From Gemmatimonadaceae bacterium (GTDB taxonomy: Bacteria; Gemmatimonadota; Gemmatimonadetes; Gemmatimonadales; Gemmatimonadaceae): 64,000 bases of DNA. The translations under genes were made by a program, and so were the position numbers. Shown here in pieces: positions 34,138 through 43,270 of the stretch. The notes under the pieces are model-generated. The model did no database searches. It was not told where the DNA came from and saw nothing but the letters and a program-made list of their open reading frames with translations. The stretch is from positions 1 to 64,000 of the forward strand of contig DASUHB010000038.1 of the NCBI GenBank assembly GCA_036273715.1, read 5' to 3'. Every line of letters starts with the position of its first letter. Within the stretch, counting starts at the first letter, position 1.

Positions 34138-34585
34138 GCAGCTCGATGATCTCCAGTTGACGCGTCATGGCCGGCAGCCTGAGCATCGCCACCTCGCCGA
34201 CGGCCTTGCCGACTAACGCGCGACCGATCGGCGACGCCATTGTCACGTGACCGTCCTCGAACTCGACCGCGTCGCCGAAGACCAGATAGTACACCTCGAG
34301 CGTCCCGCTCTTCACGTCCTTCACGGTGACGCGCGAGCCGAGGCCCACGCGATCCGTCGGGATCTGCGCGATGTCGATCTGCGACAACTTGCTGAGCCGT
34401 TGACGCAAGTGGCCTAACCGAGCCTGCACGAACTGCTGCCGCTCCAGCGCCGCCTTGTACTCGCTGTTCTCGCGCAGGTCGCCCAGCTCCACGGCTTTGC
34501 GGATTTCCTGCGGCAGCACGACGTTCAGCTCGTGCTGCAGCCGGTCGACCTCGCCTTGCAGCTTCTGCTTCAGTTCCTCGATCAT
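34115..34585 (-). CDS. greA: Transcription elongation factor GreA
   Basis: This 156-aa GreA/GreB-family factor rescues backtracked RNA polymerase by stimulating transcript cleavage. The N-terminal coiled coil carries the acidic tip ELGDLRENSEYKAALERQ. The C-terminal FKBP-like domain includes VTMASPIGRALVGKAVGEVA. The second ATG (MIEELKQKLQ) gives the standard start; the first would add six residues. A hairpin lies in its 5' leader, recalling the leader attenuation known for E. coli greA. It ends inside the convergent glpD gene. Confidence 0.94.
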   Translation of the reverse strand: MIEELKQKLQGEVDRLQHELNVVLPQEIRKAVELGDLRENSEYKAALERQQFVQARLGHLRQRLSKLSQIDIAQIPTDRVGLGSRVTVKDVKSGTLEVYYLVFGDAVEFEDGHVTMASPIGRALVGKAVGEVAMLRLPAMTRQLEIIELLTIHAQA

Positions 34586-34601
34586 CGATTCATCACGGCG
34601 C

Positions 34602-34641
34602 AAAAAGTGGAGCGCCCGGCCTCCGGAAAGGGGGCCGGGCG
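34602..34641 (-). terminator. Hairpin and T tract in the greA leader
   Basis: On the minus strand a 9-bp perfect GC stem (34641-34633 with 34621-34613, 11-nt loop) is followed after 6 nt by TTTTT (34606-34602), ending about 17 nt before the greA ATG. It could be a weak attenuator of greA. The gap between stem and T tract makes termination uncertain. Confidence 0.55.
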
Positions 34642-34862
34642 ATTGCGGGCGAGCGTGCCAGGGTCCCTCTCTCTACGAAACGGTCCGCGCCGGTCCACGC
34701 CGCACGCGCGACCGCGCCGCCGCCGCGAATCCACGCGCTGGTGCTCCAGAGAGAAGGCTCATGTCTCATAGTAGACGACAAACGGGGCGGTGTCTACCCT
34801 GAAGCGAGGCACGAACTCCGCACAAATTGGCCCATGAAATCTTCGACGCGAATCACGTTCCA

Positions 34863-35651
34863 GTGACGCTCCGAATCGAGTCACACGCCGACGTGACGCA
34901 GGTGTGCATGTCGAGCTTGCCAGGCCGGTCCATCGGCTACGACGTCAGCGCCTACCTGGTGCGCGGCGTGATGATCGACCTCGGCTTTCCGTTGGTCGCT
35001 CGAGCGGTCGCGCAGTATCTGGCGCGTGCGCGTCCGGACGCCATTCTCATTACCCATCACCACGAGGATCACGGCGGAAACGTCGAATTGGCCGCGCGTA
35101 TGCGGATACCGATCGGCGCATCCGATGGCACGCTGGCACTGCTCCGGAATCCAGAGCACCTCGGACTGCACCGCCGCATCATCTGGGGCAATCCGCCGGC
35201 GTTGCGCACCCCGATCGTGCGATTTGCGAGTGATGCCCTGCGTCTCGTGCCGACGCCCGGGCATGCGGCAGACCATCACGTCGTCTGGGACGCCGAGCGC
35301 GAAACCATGTTCGGCGGCGATCTCTTCCTCGGCGTCAAAGTGCGTGCCGCTCATTCGGACGAACGCCCGCGCGAGCTCGTGCGCAGCCTGCGCCACGCCG
35401 CATCGCTCCGTCCGCGCCGCTACTTCGATGCGCACCGCGGCCTCGTGCGCGATCCCGTATCGGCCTTGCTCGCCAAAGCGGACTGGCTCGAGCAGATGAT
35501 CGACGCGATCGAGCGACGTATCGAACAAGGCTGGTCCAACCGGGCCATCGCGCGTGCAGTCCTCGGGCGCGAGGACCTCGCCTACTATGTCTCTCGTGGC
35601 GCGATGTCGCGGATCATGTTCGTCTCACGCGTGCGCGACGAAATTGCCTAA
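34863..35651 (+). CDS. Metallo-beta-lactamase-fold hydrolase
   Basis: This is a 262-aa MBL-fold protein. The zinc motif is ILITHHHEDHGGN (HxHxDH), followed by TPGHAADHHVVW and MFGGDLFLGVKV, supplying the third His and bridging Asp. The C-terminal His is in YFDAHRGL. It is probably a thioesterase- or glyoxalase-II-like hydrolase; the substrate is unknown. The start is uncertain: GTG 34863 fits the conserved region, while TTG 34827 would add 12 residues. Neither has a good ribosome-binding site. The stop TAA lies inside a GCCTAAC heptamer. Confidence 0.82.
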   Translation: MTLRIESHADVTQVCMSSLPGRSIGYDVSAYLVRGVMIDLGFPLVARAVAQYLARARPDAILITHHHEDHGGNVELAARMRIPIGASDGTLALLRNPEHLGLHRRIIWGNPPALRTPIVRFASDALRLVPTPGHAADHHVVWDAERETMFGGDLFLGVKVRAAHSDERPRELVRSLRHAASLRPRRYFDAHRGLVRDPVSALLAKADWLEQMIDAIERRIEQGWSNRAIARAVLGREDLAYYVSRGAMSRIMFVSRVRDEIA

Positions 35652-35710
35652 CGCTTGCGGCTGGACACCCGGTCCGGCTCCTGACGCCGGGGCGGCCGCG
35701 CCGACGTTGC

Positions 35711-36937
35711 CTAACGGCGCGTCGCCGCGGGCCTCGAGGCGGCGTTCGCCTCCCGCACCAGCGCCTCCATCATGGCGCCGCGCCGCTCATACAATCGCTT
35801 GAGCCGGCGCGGCTTTCGCTTGGCCAGCGCGTACGCGGTGAGCAAGGGCAGCGCGATCGTCGAATCCGTGTAGCAAACGACCGCGTCCGGCAGCCGGTCG
35901 GGGTCGATCTTGCCCCAGCTCACCGCCTCGGCCGGCGTCGCGCCCGACAAGCCGCCGGTATCCGGGCGCGCGTCGGTCACCTGCAGGAAGTAGTCGTGGC
36001 CCTTCTCGTCGATGCCTAACACTTCCTGGATCTGCGGCTCCGTCTGCAACATGAAGTTCTTGGGACTGCCGCCGCCCATGATCATCACCGCGCTCTTGCC
36101 GCCGCCACGCTTGGCGGCCAGGACGATCGACGCCGTCTCGTTCACGTCGAGGTTCGGGTCGATCACCAGCGCGTTGCCCTCGAGCGCGAGCGCGGCGATG
36201 TTCATGCCGATCGAGGAGTCGCCGGGAGACGACGTGAAGATGGGTACGGCCGCCGCATGCGCCGCCGAAATGAGTGACCGCTGGCCAATGCCTAACGCAT
36301 CTTCGCGCTCCCGGACGTACCGCCCGCACAGCCAGTGGAACTCGGCGCTGGACATCGGCCGCTGGAACTCCGGGCTCCGCATGATCTGGCGGAAGAACGC
36401 GTCCGTCGAGAGCAGCACGTCGTAGTCGAAGAAGATGTCGTAAATCCGCACGACGCCTTCCTCGCGCAGCACCACGTCGCTCTCCTGCGCGTTTCCGCGG
36501 TGCATCGACAGACCCAACCCGTAGTGCGTGTCGTGATACAGATTGGCGCCGGTCGAGATGATCCAATCCACGAAGCCGGCTTCGATGAGCGGAATCAGCG
36601 CCGCCAGGCCCAGGCCCGCCGGCGTGAGCGCGCCGGTGAGCGTCAGCCCAACGGTCACGTCGCGCTCCAGCATCTTCTCGACGAAGAGCTGCGCCGCCTC
36701 GCGCAACCGTCCCGCGTTGTAGGCGAGAAACGTCTCGTCGATCAGCTGCGCGACGCTCTCGGTGCCGTCGATCCGCCGCGGATTGATCCGCTGTCCGCGC
36801 AGGAACCGGCTCGTCTCGCGGGCCACGTGCGCGGTATGCGTGCGTTCGCGCTCTTCGGCCTCGCGCTTCTGCGCCGCTTTGGGCGCGGCCGCCGTCGGGC
36901 CGCGGCGCGCCGCGCCGCCCTTCTTGGATTTCGCCAT
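35711..36937 (-). CDS. Deoxyhypusine-synthase-like enzyme (probable homospermidine synthase type)
   Basis: This is a 408-aa member of the deoxyhypusine synthase superfamily. After a basic 35-residue N-terminus come [52 protein letters not shown] and [15 protein letters not shown]. The C-terminal active-site block is [15 protein letters not shown], in which the lysine that carries the butyl intermediate in the eukaryotic enzyme is kept. Bacteria lack eIF5A, and bacterial relatives with this Lys have been linked to homospermidine formation from putrescine or spermidine, so a polyamine role is likely. The exact product is inference. Confidence 0.88.
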   Translation of the reverse strand: MAKSKKGGAARRGPTAAAPKAAQKREAEERERTHTAHVARETSRFLRGQRINPRRIDGTESVAQLIDETFLAYNAGRLREAAQLFVEKMLERDVTVGLTLTGALTPAGLGLAALIPLIEAGFVDWIISTGANLYHDTHYGLGLSMHRGNAQESDVVLREEGVVRIYDIFFDYDVLLSTDAFFRQIMRSPEFQRPMSSAEFHWLCGRYVREREDALGIGQRSLISAAHAAAVPIFTSSPGDSSIGMNIAALALEGNALVIDPNLDVNETASIVLAAKRGGGKSAVMIMGGGSPKNFMLQTEPQIQEVLGIDEKGHDYFLQVTDARPDTGGLSGATPAEAVSWGKIDPDRLPDAVVCYTDSTIALPLLTAYALAKRKPRRLKRLYERRGAMMEALVREANAASRPAATRR

Positions 36938-36982
36938 TGCCGCCGCCTAACGATTACGTGGATCGCGCCACCCCTGCAGCGC

Positions 36983-37939
36983 TCACGGCCGCAGCGCGGC
37001 CGATCGCGCCTCGTACGCGTCGATCACCGCCTTCGCTGCTTCCGCCGGATCATCCGTGATCAGCATCAGTTCCAAATCGCCGGGCGAAATCTTCCGTTCC
37101 TGCAAAACGCGCGCGTGCAGCCAGCGAATCAATCCCGCCCAGTAGTGCCGCCCGAACATCACCACCGGAAAGTGATAGATCTTGCCCGTCTGGATCAGCG
37201 TCAACGCCTCGAACAACTCGTCTAACGTGCCGAACCCACCGGGGAAGATGATGAATGCCGATGAATACTTGATGAACATCGTCTTCCGCACGAAGAAGTA
37301 GCGGAAGTTGATCAGCGTGTCGACGTACGGATTCGCACCCTGCTCGAACGGCAACTCGATGTTGCAACCGATCGAGCGCCCGTGGCCGAGTCGCGCGCCC
37401 TTGTTCCCTGCTTCCATGATGCCCGGACCCGCACCGGTCATGATCGTGAAACCCGCCTCGGCCAAGAGTCGCGACGTCTCCTGCGCAGCCGCGTACTGCG
37501 GATCATCCGGACCCACACGCGCCGACCCGAACACGGTGACCGCTTTGTCCACCGCCGCGAGCGTGTCGAACCCTTCGATGAACTCGGACATGATTCGCAG
37601 CAAGCGCCACGGATCCGTCCGCGTGAAGTCGCGCGACTGCTCGCGCGCGCCTTGCACGCGCAGCAGCTTTTCATCTTCGGTGATGAGCGGCGGGATGTAA
37701 TCGCGAATGGACTGGTCGATCGGACGCTCGTCGACGATCTTGACCGCGCCCGCCTGTCTACCCCGCTCCATCTGCGATGGTGGTATCCTGCCCGCCTTGA
37801 GATGACCTTCTTCCGTGCGCTCGCGAAATCCCTCGCGCGATCCCTGCTCGGCCACGGCCATCTTGTTCACATCGGCTTTCTTTCCCGATGCCGTTGTTAC
37901 CGCGGCGCGTTTCTTTCGAGGTTTGGGGCGTGAGGCCAT
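36983..37939 (-). CDS. LOG-family Rossmann-fold protein
   Basis: This is a 318-aa protein of the LOG/TIGR00730 family. The nucleotide-binding core (about residues 135-310) has VTVFGSARVGPDDPQYAAA and IMTGAGPGIMEAGNKGA. The diagnostic IIFPGGFGTLDELFEALTL (PGGxGTxxE) follows. Family members hydrolyse nucleoside 5'-monophosphates, and some make cytokinins. The N-terminal ~60 residues are basic (MASRPKPRKKRAAV) and low in complexity. The start is the ATG at 37939, since upstream sequence belongs to the divergent gene's promoter region. Confidence 0.9.
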   Translation of the reverse strand: MASRPKPRKKRAAVTTASGKKADVNKMAVAEQGSREGFRERTEEGHLKAGRIPPSQMERGRQAGAVKIVDERPIDQSIRDYIPPLITEDEKLLRVQGAREQSRDFTRTDPWRLLRIMSEFIEGFDTLAAVDKAVTVFGSARVGPDDPQYAAAQETSRLLAEAGFTIMTGAGPGIMEAGNKGARLGHGRSIGCNIELPFEQGANPYVDTLINFRYFFVRKTMFIKYSSAFIIFPGGFGTLDELFEALTLIQTGKIYHFPVVMFGRHYWAGLIRWLHARVLQERKISPGDLELMLITDDPAEAAKAVIDAYEARSAALRP

Positions 37940-38033
37940 GTGTGCGCGGAAAGAGAAACTCAAAGCTAGCCCGACGATCCACGCGTCGGGAGGGACGCTG
38001 TGCGCCCGTTGAACCGACACACCGCGCCTCCAG

Positions 38034-39434
38034 TTGTCGCTCGTTCTGATTCTGCTCGACGGCGCTCGCGCCGATGTCTTCGACGCGCCCTTCGCGCGCG
38101 GCGAGCTCGGCCATCTGGCACGGCTGCGCGCAGAAGGAGGACTGCACACGGTCACCACCGTGTTCCCGTCCGTCACGGGCCCCGCGTACGCGCCGTTCCT
38201 CACCGGCCGATTTCCAGGAGCGGTTGGACTGCCGGGCTTGCGTTGGTACGACCGGGCGCGGACGCGATGCCGCGTGCCGCCGTATTGTCGCAGCTATCTG
38301 GGCGCGGAAATGCGTCACATGGATGCCGATCTCGATCGGGATGCGCGCACGCTGTTCGAGCTCTCCCCGTCGTGCTTCACCGCAATGAGCATGATTTCGC
38401 GCGGCGCGCGCGGTCGCTCGCAGATGGGACGCAACGCGGGCTTGCTGTGGAATCTCGCGCGCACGCACTGGCGCGGCGACGCGCGCGCGTGGTTCACCAT
38501 CGACGAGCTGGCGGCGCGGGTCACGCGCCGGCGCATCGAGGAAGAGAATCCGGCCGTCACCTTCCTCGCGCTGCTCGCGTTGGACAAATGCTCGCATGCA
38601 TCGGGGCATGACTCGCCTGACGCGCACCGCGCCGTGGTCGCGTTGGACGACCTCGTGGGCGCGCTGCGCACGGATCTGGAGCGCGCCGGGCGCTGGGACC
38701 GCACGCACCTCTGGATCGCGAGCGATCACGGGCACTCGCCGGTATCATCGCACGACGATCTTGCGGACGCCATTCGCGCTGCCGGCCACCGCGTGCTCGC
38801 GCATCCGTGGATCGTTGCGCCGCGCGCCGACGCGGCGGTGATGGTGAGCGGGAACGCGATGGCGCACGTCTATCTCGACATCGCCCAACGTGACCGCCCG
38901 TGGTGGCCCGCGCTGCGCGATCGTTGGGCATCGCTCGCCGAGGCGTTGCTCGAGCGAGAGTCGATCGATGTGCTCGTCCTGCCGCACTCGCCGCGGCGTT
39001 TCGAGATTCGCGCGCGACATCGCGGTGCGGCGCTCCTCGAGCGCGACCGGAATCGATTCACCTATCGCCCGTTGAGCGGAGACCCGCTGGGACTCGGCGA
39101 CCTGCCGCCGCTCGACACCATCGAATCCCATGAGGCGACGTTTGCCGGCGCCTACCCGGATGCGTTGGTGCAGATCGCATCGCTGGCCGCCGCCCCCCGC
39201 TCCGGCGACATGATCGTGTCGGCGTCGCGCGGCTGGGATCTGCGAGCCCGCTACGAGCCGATCCCGCACGTGAGCACGCACGGGGCACTGCTGCGCGAGC
39301 ACATGCTGGTCCCGCTGCTCACGAACCGCCCGTTAGGCATCCCGCCCCGTCGGACCGCGGACGTGATGCCCTCCGCCTTGCGAGTGCTGGGGCTGTCCGC
39401 GCCCGGCGCGCTCGACGGACGAAGCGACGTATGA
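38034..39434 (+). CDS. Alkaline-phosphatase-superfamily phosphodiesterase
   Basis: This 466-aa enzyme is of the type I phosphodiesterase/nucleotide pyrophosphatase group. The first metal Asp is in LVLILLDGARADVFD at the very N-terminus and the nucleophile is the Thr/Ser of VFPSVTGPAYAPFLTG. The second metal site follows in WIASDHGHSPVSSHDDL and HVSTHGALLREHM. The only in-frame start after an upstream stop is a TTG at 38034, without a near ribosome-binding site. There is no signal peptide from this start. The substrate is unknown, possibly a nucleotide or phosphodiester. Confidence 0.82.
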   Translation: MSLVLILLDGARADVFDAPFARGELGHLARLRAEGGLHTVTTVFPSVTGPAYAPFLTGRFPGAVGLPGLRWYDRARTRCRVPPYCRSYLGAEMRHMDADLDRDARTLFELSPSCFTAMSMISRGARGRSQMGRNAGLLWNLARTHWRGDARAWFTIDELAARVTRRRIEEENPAVTFLALLALDKCSHASGHDSPDAHRAVVALDDLVGALRTDLERAGRWDRTHLWIASDHGHSPVSSHDDLADAIRAAGHRVLAHPWIVAPRADAAVMVSGNAMAHVYLDIAQRDRPWWPALRDRWASLAEALLERESIDVLVLPHSPRRFEIRARHRGAALLERDRNRFTYRPLSGDPLGLGDLPPLDTIESHEATFAGAYPDALVQIASLAAAPRSGDMIVSASRGWDLRARYEPIPHVSTHGALLREHMLVPLLTNRPLGIPPRRTADVMPSALRVLGLSAPGALDGRSDV

Positions 39435-39436
39435 GG

Positions 39437-39727
39437 TCAGGTAGGACGTCGATTCGGCCGGCGAAGCAGCGGCGGCACCGACAACAGCGCCCACGCCACC
39501 TCCAGTAAAATGAATCCCCAGCGGCGATCGAGAATCGCGATCCACGCCAGCAGCGCCGAGCCGACGAAGTTGAGGAGATTGAACCAGCGATCCTCGCGGT
39601 GGAGCATTCCGCGCTGCAGCGCGGCATATCCGATCAGGACCAGGACGGCCCCGCTCAGCGACACGACTTGATACCCCAGTTGAGAGAGCACGGGCTCCTC
39701 GTGAAATTGAACGTGAGTTGTCGACAC
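39437..39727 (-). CDS. CBU_0592-like small membrane protein
   Basis: This ~96-aa membrane protein has three hydrophobic helices: QLGYQVVSLSGAVLVLIGYA, LLNFVGSALLAWIAIL and WGFILLEVAWALLSVPPLL. The pattern matches the CBU_0592 domain, whose function is unknown. There is no ATG near the N-terminus; I use a GTG at 39727, while a GTG at 39691 preceded by GAGGAG is also possible. Its stop is 2 nt after the convergent phosphodiesterase stop. Its 5' end overlaps the 5' end of the plus-strand hypothetical gene. Confidence 0.68.
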   Translation of the reverse strand: MSTTHVQFHEEPVLSQLGYQVVSLSGAVLVLIGYAALQRGMLHREDRWFNLLNFVGSALLAWIAILDRRWGFILLEVAWALLSVPPLLRRPNRRPT

Positions 39728-40029
39728 CACTCGCTGCGCCGGAGACACACCTGACCACAAACGATAGTCGATCCGCTCGCCGTTCGTGGTCTCGTCTTGC
39801 GATCACACTGGCAGCGCGCGCGATCGTGCGACCGCCCTTGGCAATCGATCTTCTGCGCGTCGCGTGGCGTTTCAGGCGTCGCGACTGGTATCGCCGTCCG
39901 CCGTTTCTCCCGCTGCCGGCGCGCGACTACGTGCGGTGGCGCATGTACACGGCGTACGGCGATTACGACGCCATTCCGCCCGTCGAGGATGTCATCCGAT
40001 ACGCGCGCTGGGCAGGGACGCCGCCGTGA
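39718..40029 (+). CDS. Small hypothetical protein upstream of queG
   Basis: I do not recognise a family. The 103-aa basic protein has an aromatic- and arginine-rich second half (LLRVAWRFRRRDWYRRPPF, then RDYVRWRMYTAYGDYDAIP), which looks strongly constrained and therefore real. The start is uncertain: the TTG at 39718 gives 103 residues, but translation may begin later. Its TGA overlaps the GTG of queG (GTGA), so the two are coupled. A role linked to tRNA modification is only a contextual guess. Confidence 0.6.
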   Translation: MSTPLAAPETHLTTNDSRSARRSWSRLAITLAARAIVRPPLAIDLLRVAWRFRRRDWYRRPPFLPLPARDYVRWRMYTAYGDYDAIPPVEDVIRYARWAGTPP

Positions 40030-41162
40030 CCACGCCGCGCGCGCCGCGGCTGGAGCACCGCATCAAGGCCCAGGCCTACGGACTGGGGTTCGACCTGGCC
40101 GGCATCGCTCCGTTAGGCATCGCGGATTCCGCCGCCGCGTTCGACGACTGGATCGCGAACGGCTACGCCGGCGACATGGCCTACCTCGAGCGGCGCGCCG
40201 AGGTGCGACGCGACTCGCGGCTGCCCGTCCCCGGCGCTACCAGCGCCGTGGTTGTTGGGCTCGGCTACGGCGGGCGCGAGCCGTCGGGACCCGTCGCACG
40301 GTACGCGCGCGGCGACGACTACCACGACGTGATGCTCGACAAGCTCCGCGCGCTCCACGCGTCGATCGAATCGGAACTCGGACGCCGCATCCCGGGGAAG
40401 GCCTACGTCGACACCGGGCCCGTCCTCGAGCGCGACCTTGCGCGCCGCGCCGGGCTCGGCTGGTTAGGCAAGAACACGATGCTGCTCAATCCCCGGATCG
40501 GGTCGTACTTCTTCATCGGCTCGCTCCTGCTCGACCTCGACCTGGCGCCGGACGCACCGTTCGCGACGGATCATTGCGGCCGCTGCACCCGCTGCCTCGA
40601 TGCCTGCCCAACGCAGGCCTTCACCGCACCTCACGTGCTCGACTCGCGGCGTTGCATCTCGTACCTCACGATCGAGTATCGCGGCGAGATCCCCGTCGAG
40701 CTGCGCCCGCTGATCGGCGAGCTGCTCTACGGATGCGATGTGTGCCAGGAAGTCTGCCCGTTTTCCAGCAAGTTCTCGCGACCGCTGCTCGAACCCGCGT
40801 TCGCGCCCCGACCAGCCATAGCGGGCAAGGATGCGCGGATGCTGGCCCGGGAGTTCCTGTCGATGTCGCCATCGGAGTACTCGACCGTGCTCCAGGGCTC
40901 ACCGATGAAGCGAGCCAAATTGGGGGGATTGAAGCGCAACGCCGCCATCGTGCTCGGCAATGTCGGAACGTCCGAGGATGTGCCGTCGCTCGTCGGCGCA
41001 CTATCCGATTCCGAGCCTGCGGTGCGCTCACATGCGGCGTGGGCGCTGGCGCGAATTGGCTCTCCGGACGCTCTCGCCGCCCTGCGCGCGCGACTCTCCC
41101 ACGAATGCGATGATCGCGTGCTCCAAGAAGTGCGCGCGGGTCTCTCCCGCAGCGGCGCCTGA
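40026..41162 (+). CDS. queG: Epoxyqueuosine reductase QueG
   Basis: This 378-aa cobalamin- and iron-sulfur-dependent enzyme performs the last step of queuosine synthesis in tRNA. Visible blocks are LERRAEVRRDSRLPVPGA, AYVDTGPVLERDLARRAGL and WLGKNTMLLNPRIGSYFFI. Two 4Fe-4S motifs follow: DHCGRCTRCLDACPT and GCDVCQEVCPF. The C-terminal ~70 residues are HEAT-like (SEPAVRSHAAWALARIG), as in other QueG proteins. The GTG start overlaps the upstream hypothetical gene. Confidence 0.95.
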   Translation: MTTPRAPRLEHRIKAQAYGLGFDLAGIAPLGIADSAAAFDDWIANGYAGDMAYLERRAEVRRDSRLPVPGATSAVVVGLGYGGREPSGPVARYARGDDYHDVMLDKLRALHASIESELGRRIPGKAYVDTGPVLERDLARRAGLGWLGKNTMLLNPRIGSYFFIGSLLLDLDLAPDAPFATDHCGRCTRCLDACPTQAFTAPHVLDSRRCISYLTIEYRGEIPVELRPLIGELLYGCDVCQEVCPFSSKFSRPLLEPAFAPRPAIAGKDARMLAREFLSMSPSEYSTVLQGSPMKRAKLGGLKRNAAIVLGNVGTSEDVPSLVGALSDSEPAVRSHAAWALARIGSPDALAALRARLSHECDDRVLQEVRAGLSRSGA

Positions 41163-41188
41163 TCGCCCATCAAGGCGCTGCCAGCCGT

Positions 41189-43147
41189 CTACTCGGCTGG
41201 AAGGCCCAGCCGCTGCCTAACGCGCTTGAATTCGGGCCGGGCATGCACGTCATCGAACAGCGGCCCCATGATCATCGGATGCAGTGAGTGATCATCGAAC
41301 GACCGGTCCAGCCACACGAAGGCGCTGTCGTATCGTTCCAGCCCGACGTACACCTCCGCGATCGCCCCCGCAGCGGTGGACCTCGCCGCGAGCATCCGTA
41401 CCAGCAAACGCCTCGCGTCCGGTCGATGCCCGGACCGCGCCAACGCATAACCGACGAGGCCCCGGCTGTCGCGGTCCGAGGTATCCGGCTGCATCACTTC
41501 GATCGCCTCTTTCCATCGGTGTTTGACCAGATACACCTCGGCGAGATAGAACGCCGTACGTCGAAGCGGCGGCCGAAGCGCCACCACCTTCATCAGCTGC
41601 GCGAGCGCGTCGTCGTAACGCCGCGCGTAGTACAACGCGTCGCCTAACTCCGCGGCGGCAGCGGCGGACATCGAGTCGGTGGCGACGGCGCGCTTTGCGG
41701 CAACGATCGCATCATCCGGGCGATCGGCCAATTCGTACGACTTGGCCAGCATCTCATAGACGCCGCTGACAGTCGAGTCGAGAGCGATCGAACGCTCGAG
41801 CTCGGCGATCGCGGCCAGTGGATCGCCCCCGAGTCCCAAGAGATACCCGAGTTCCGCGTGCGCGTCAGCCAGCGAGTTGTCGAGCGCGATCGCGCGACTC
41901 GCCGCAGCCACGGCGCGCGAATGCATGTTTTCGCGGTCGGTGGGTGAGAGTGAGAACGTGAACGTCGATGCGGTTCCGTACGCTCGGGCGAGCGCCGCGT
42001 ACGCTTCGGCATAATTCGGATCGAGGGCGACCGCCTGTTCCAACTCCGCGATCGCACGCATGAAGCCGGAATCGCTGCGCTGGTGCAGCCGGTCGTTCCC
42101 ATGCACGTACAGATCGTATGCGGCGAGGTTCTTCGTCCCCCGCGATGCGTGACGTCGCCCTGGAGCCGCGTTGTCCTGCACGCTGTCGTGCCGTGCGTTA
42201 GGCACGTCGCCCTGGCGCCCATCCGCCGCGTCGCGATGCCGGATCGCCACGAGCATGAGCGCGAGCATGGGCGCGAGCACGAGCCCAGCGGCGCCGGCAC
42301 GAAACCGCATCCAGCTTCGTCTCGGCTGGCCTGGCTGTGTCGACAGCGGCACGGCTGACGATGTGGAGGCCTCCGGTCCCGGCGCCGCGGCGGTCGACGC
42401 AGGCACCGGCAACGCATGCTCGGCGAGCGACACGGCCGCTGCTTGCGGCGGCGACACCCGCAACGACTCAACGTACGTCGTGACGACAGGATCCGGTGGC
42501 GACTCCAGTTCTGCCCGTACGATTTGCTCGTGCACCCGCGCGAAATCGAGCGCTCCGGCCCGATCGCCGGCATCGACCATCGCGCGCATCAACCCGAGCG
42601 CGGTGCGCGACCCGAACCGGTCTTCCGCGGCAAGTCGTCGCCACCATTCCACCGCGTCAGTGAACCTGCCTTCACGAGACGCGCGTCCGGCCAAGGTCTC
42701 GAGAGCGCGGCGGTGTTGTGTGGCGAACTCCGTCCGCCTCGACTCGACCCAGCGTTCGAAACCCTGCGCTCCCTGAAGATAGAACCCCTGGAGAAACGGT
42801 CCCCGATACACTGCGACGGCTCGCTCGAGATTCTTATCGGCGAGAGCCGAAGCCCATTCGGCAAGGTCGCAGGCAATCACATCCGGGTCGAGGCGCAGCG
42901 CCGTGGTGCCGCTCGTGAATGCCGCGCCAACGGTCCGCCGTGCTTCGTAGAGCAGTTGGTCGAGCGAGTGGCGCGCCCCGTCGCCGTCGCTCTCCGGCCA
43001 GAACATCGCGAGGAGCTCGTCGCGGCTCACCGCTCGATCAGTCGCGGCGGCGAGTCGCGCGAGCAAGGCGAGCTGACGCCGGCGCAGCGATCGCTCGTGC
43101 TGGTCACACGTGAGCCTCAGGCCGCCGAATGTATCGAGACGAAACAC
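41189..43147 (-). CDS. BTAD-family transcriptional regulator with membrane helix and TPRs
   Basis: This is a 652-aa protein. An N-terminal OmpR-like winged helix (about 1-90, with RQLALLARLAAATDRAVSR and LLAMFWPESDGDGARHSL) is followed by a bacterial transcriptional activator (BTAD) domain to about 250. A single hydrophobic segment GLVLAPMLALMLVAI lies near 281-301, then six or more TPR units continue to the end. This is the SARP-like plan with DNA binding at the N-terminus and a TPR sensor probably outside the membrane. I use the GTG at 43147, where the conserved VFRLDTFGGLRL begins; the frame is open for 29 more codons. It is divergent from a HAF-repeat lipoprotein gene, its likely target. 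Confidence 0.82.
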   Translation of the reverse strand: MFRLDTFGGLRLTCDQHERSLRRRQLALLARLAAATDRAVSRDELLAMFWPESDGDGARHSLDQLLYEARRTVGAAFTSGTTALRLDPDVIACDLAEWASALADKNLERAVAVYRGPFLQGFYLQGAQGFERWVESRRTEFATQHRRALETLAGRASREGRFTDAVEWWRRLAAEDRFGSRTALGLMRAMVDAGDRAGALDFARVHEQIVRAELESPPDPVVTTYVESLRVSPPQAAAVSLAEHALPVPASTAAAPGPEASTSSAVPLSTQPGQPRRSWMRFRAGAAGLVLAPMLALMLVAIRHRDAADGRQGDVPNARHDSVQDNAAPGRRHASRGTKNLAAYDLYVHGNDRLHQRSDSGFMRAIAELEQAVALDPNYAEAYAALARAYGTASTFTFSLSPTDRENMHSRAVAAASRAIALDNSLADAHAELGYLLGLGGDPLAAIAELERSIALDSTVSGVYEMLAKSYELADRPDDAIVAAKRAVATDSMSAAAAAELGDALYYARRYDDALAQLMKVVALRPPLRRTAFYLAEVYLVKHRWKEAIEVMQPDTSDRDSRGLVGYALARSGHRPDARRLLVRMLAARSTAAGAIAEVYVGLERYDSAFVWLDRSFDDHSLHPMIMGPLFDDVHARPEFKRVRQRLGLPAE

Positions 43148-43270
43148 AATGAGCCGCCGCCTCTGATCTGACGAGAATCTGAGCGAAAAATGAGCGCCGG
43201 TGCCGAGTCTACGGCGCGCCGTCGCAGCCAGCAAGGCCGCGACATTCCATCCCCTTACCGGAGACTCACA

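Noticed and set aside
34833-34865. Ten-codon ORF before the metallo-beta-lactamase-fold gene that ends at its GTG
   Set aside because: It would encode MKSSTRITFQ with a GTGA junction, but there is no ribosome-binding site and no amino-acid bias, so chance is the simpler explanation.
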